Source: JADJPL01 sp040382095
GTDB taxonomy: Bacteria > Bacteroidota > Bacteroidia > Chitinophagales > Saprospiraceae
Reading direction: 5' to 3'
Assembly: GCA_040382095.1 (NCBI GenBank)
Contig: JBEIGB010000004.1
Span: 1-64,000 of the forward strand
Length of the DNA stretch: 64,000 bases
The position numbers were made by a program, and so were the translations under genes. The notes under the pieces are model-generated. The model was given only the letters and a program-made list of their open reading frames with translations, had not been told where the DNA came from and made no database searches. This document shows positions 62,013-64,000 of this stretch, piece by piece (the first letter of the stretch is position 1; the number at the start of each line of letters is the position of its first letter).

Positions 62013-64000
62013 ATGCGCAGGAAACTCGAAAATATTTTCAATCCAAAAAGTATTGCCGTCATAGGCGCTTCTTCGAGAGAAGGCACAGTCGGCCAGGCCT
62101 TGTTCCACAACCTGAAATCCGCTGGTTTCGAAGGGCAGCTTTTTGCTGTAAACCCCCGTCATGAGATGGTGCAGGGTTCTCCAGCTTTTCCGGGTATTGA
62201 TCTTGTACCTGAAAAGGTAGATCTGGCGGTAATTGTCCTGAGGTGGCCCCTGATAGCCGACGTAGCCGAAGCTTGTGGTCAAGCCGGGGTCGGTGGGTTG
62301 ATGATCGCCATGTCCGATTTTAATGGAGGATCCGTCCCGTCCGCTGAAGAGAAGGAAAAAGTCCTGGATATTTGTAAGCGCTACGGTATGCGTCTGCTCG
62401 GACCGGGTACGCTGGGCTTCCTGGCTCCACACCGCAGGCTGAATGCCAGCCTGGCACCGGGCGGTATTGCACTGCCCGGCAATCTCGCGCTTATCTCCCA
62501 GAGCGATGCGTTGATCGCATCTATCCTGGACTGGTCGGCAGCACAAAAGGTGGGGTTCAGCTATATTGTTTCTACCGGAAACATCAGCGATATCGGGTTT
62601 GCTGACCTGATTGATTTTTTTGGGGCGGATGCACAGACGACCTGTATCCTGATCTATATGGAAAGCCTCGTCCAGGCCCGCAGGTTTATGAGTGCCGCCC
62701 GTTCTTTTGCACGGAATAAGCCCATAATCGTACTCAAATCCGGCAGGAGTGAAGCGGGTGGCAAAGCCGCACTTTCGCATACTGGTTTTCTGGCAGGTAA
62801 TGAAGATGCCTACGATGCCGCTTTCAAAAGAGCCGGAATCATACGGGTAGATACCGTTGCGCAGTTGTTCAACATTGCACATGTGCTGGCACTACAGCCA
62901 AAGCCGAAGGGCAACCGCCTGGCAATCATCACCAATGCCGGAGGGGCGGGTATATTGGCTACCGATTATCTCGAATACCACGGCGGGCAATTGGCGCGGT
63001 TTTCGCCTGCAACCACCGGACAGTTGGGATTATTGCTGCCGGAATCCCGAAAACCCCGTAATCCTGTTGATCTTTTGGGTAATGCGGAGCCGGCGCAATT
63101 TGAACAGGCGTTAAAGGCTTGCCTGCTGGATCAGGGTGTTGACGCAGCGCTCGTCATCCTCGCACCCCAATACGCTACTGATGCGACCGGAAGCGCAATG
63201 GCCGTAGCCAAGGCCGCAAAGGGTAGCCAGAAGCCTGTCCTCGCGGCATGGATGGGCGAATCGTATGTAGCCGACAGCCGTGAAGCCTTCGAAACGGCCC
63301 GGATACCTTGTTACCGGTATCCGGAAAGTGCCGTAGATGCTTTTTTGCGCATCTGGAGATATTCCAGTTCACTGGAACTGCTTTATGAAACCCCGCCGGC
63401 AATCCCTAAAGATTTCTCTCCCGATTTTGAAGCAGCCGGGACAATCGTACGCCAGGTCCTGCAATCCGGCAGGTCTATGCTGACTGGTCCCGAAGCCAGG
63501 CTACTGCTCGAAGCCTATCAGATTCCGGTCAATCCCGCCAGCATTGCCAGTAGCCTAGGTGAGGCAGTAGCTTATGCAAGAGCGATGGGATATCCGGTCG
63601 TAATGAAAATCGTATCGCCCGATATTGCCCACAAAACCGATGTAGGCGGGGTAATCCTCAACCTGGCCTCGGATAGGGAAGTAGAACGGGCATACGAAAC
63701 CTTACTGGAACGTGTCGCGTTGCGCAGGCCATCGGCAAAGCTTACGGGCATGATGATCGAAAAAATGGTGCGCAAGCCCTTTGAGCTTTTGCTGGGGGCC
63801 AGAAAAGATCCCGTCTTTGGCCCGGTCATTATCTTTGGAAAGGGCGGTGTAGGCGCACAAGTCTATAACGATACCCAGATGGGCCTTCCGCCCCTGAATA
63901 TGGCGCTCGCCCAGCAAATCGTAGAGCATACCCGGTTTTTTCCTCTGCTTCGCGGATACCGGGGCCTGCCTGGGATAAATCTGCTCGAAATGGATTTTCT
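62013..64000 (+). CDS. NDP-forming acyl-CoA synthetase (cut by right edge)
   Basis: The frame runs open from ATG 62013 to the window end, so the stop is outside. The N-terminal CoA-binding domain (IFNPKSIAVIGASSREGTVGQALFHNL) is followed by the succinyl-CoA-ligase-like part with the catalytic phosphohistidine in SHTG (His256), and an ATP-grasp-like domain starts near residue 480 (LTGPEARLLLEAYQIPVNPA, then KIVSPDIAHKTDVGGVILNL). Such enzymes convert acyl-CoA, ADP and phosphate to acid, CoA and ATP. Because His256 is present, the enzyme is probably active, unlike the PatZ-type acetyltransferases. The C-terminus cannot be seen, so a GNAT fusion is not excluded. Confidence 0.92.
   Translation, partial: MRRKLENIFNPKSIAVIGASSREGTVGQALFHNLKSAGFEGQLFAVNPRHEMVQGSPAFPGIDLVPEKVDLAVIVLRWPLIADVAEACGQAGVGGLMIAMSDFNGGSVPSAEEKEKVLDICKRYGMRLLGPGTLGFLAPHRRLNASLAPGGIALPGNLALISQSDALIASILDWSAAQKVGFSYIVSTGNISDIGFADLIDFFGADAQTTCILIYMESLVQARRFMSAARSFARNKPIIVLKSGRSEAGGKAALSHTGFLAGNEDAYDAAFKRAGIIRVDTVAQLFNIAHVLALQPKPKGNRLAIITNAGGAGILATDYLEYHGGQLARFSPATTGQLGLLLPESRKPRNPVDLLGNAEPAQFEQALKACLLDQGVDAALVILAPQYATDATGSAMAVAKAAKGSQKPVLAAWMGESYVADSREAFETARIPCYRYPESAVDAFLRIWRYSSSLELLYETPPAIPKDFSPDFEAAGTIVRQVLQSGRSMLTGPEARLLLEAYQIPVNPASIASSLGEAVAYARAMGYPVVMKIVSPDIAHKTDVGGVILNLASDREVERAYETLLERVALRRPSAKLTGMMIEKMVRKPFELLLGARKDPVFGPVIIFGKGGVGAQVYNDTQMGLPPLNMALAQQIVEHTRFFPLLRGYRGLPGINLLEMDF

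Overview
The window looks like chromosomal DNA of a member of the Bacteroidota. The evidence is a SusC/SusD pair, a PorP/SprF-type outer-membrane protein of the type IX secretion family, a DUF6427-type membrane protein, a bactofilin next to an AtpZ-like gene, and several -7 boxes of the Bacteroidota form TAnnTTTG. The class is less certain; Saprospiria or a close relative is my inference. Most genes are ordinary housekeeping genes. I see no prophage, transposase, CRISPR array or rRNA operon. One gene is cut at each edge: a beta-lactamase-like serine hydrolase on the left and an NDP-forming acyl-CoA synthetase on the right.

Layout. 1-7.4 kb: serine hydrolase end, tRNA-Thr(CGT), a palindromic repeat, then (minus) an outer-membrane protein plus two tandem TPR paralogues, and purH. 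7.7-13.3 kb: tdk, a Pro-rich protein, an unusual serine protease with zinc ribbon, a PorP/SprF protein, bactofilin, AtpZ, an AtpI-like membrane protein and a biotin carrier. 13.4-27 kb: a DsbD-like reductase with a duplicated N-terminal domain, purQ, DUF6427, a class V aminotransferase, nadA, an RsmI-like methylase, DUF5682, a cyclase and an S9 peptidase. 27-33.4 kb: a candidate structured RNA, a TspO-like protein, a second palindromic repeat and the SusC/SusD pair. 33.7-43.2 kb: a TSUP permease, an NlpC/P60 lipoprotein, an omega-amidase/rplY pair, prs, a polyprenyl synthase, glyA, an HMA protein and a TonB receptor. 43.2-48.3 kb: a second candidate structured RNA, truA, tig-clpP-clpX and tRNA-Leu(TAG). 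48.7-64 kb: rel, fur, purA, an EamA permease, stress genes (two UspA-tandem proteins, Hsp20, ftsH), a gamma-carbonic anhydrase, a heptosyltransferase with a probable frameshift, a third palindromic repeat, an HDAC-family deacetylase and the acyl-CoA synthetase.

The most novel material is non-coding. (1) Three dispersed elements each carry a 31-bp inverted repeat around a TTC triloop. The loop-proximal bases are conserved, but the outer stem differs from copy to copy while staying complementary. They are associated with a GGGGTTGTGTAAAAAG terminal repeat that also occurs alone next to genes. (2) Two intergenic stretches (about 27463-27735 and 43340-43592) have promoter-like boxes, several strong hairpins and a Rho-independent terminator but no convincing gene. 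(3) A short dispersed motif, CCRTCGCAACAAGTCT, recurs at seven sites between genes. Start codons were chosen by hand; where I shortened an open frame the reason is given in the entry.
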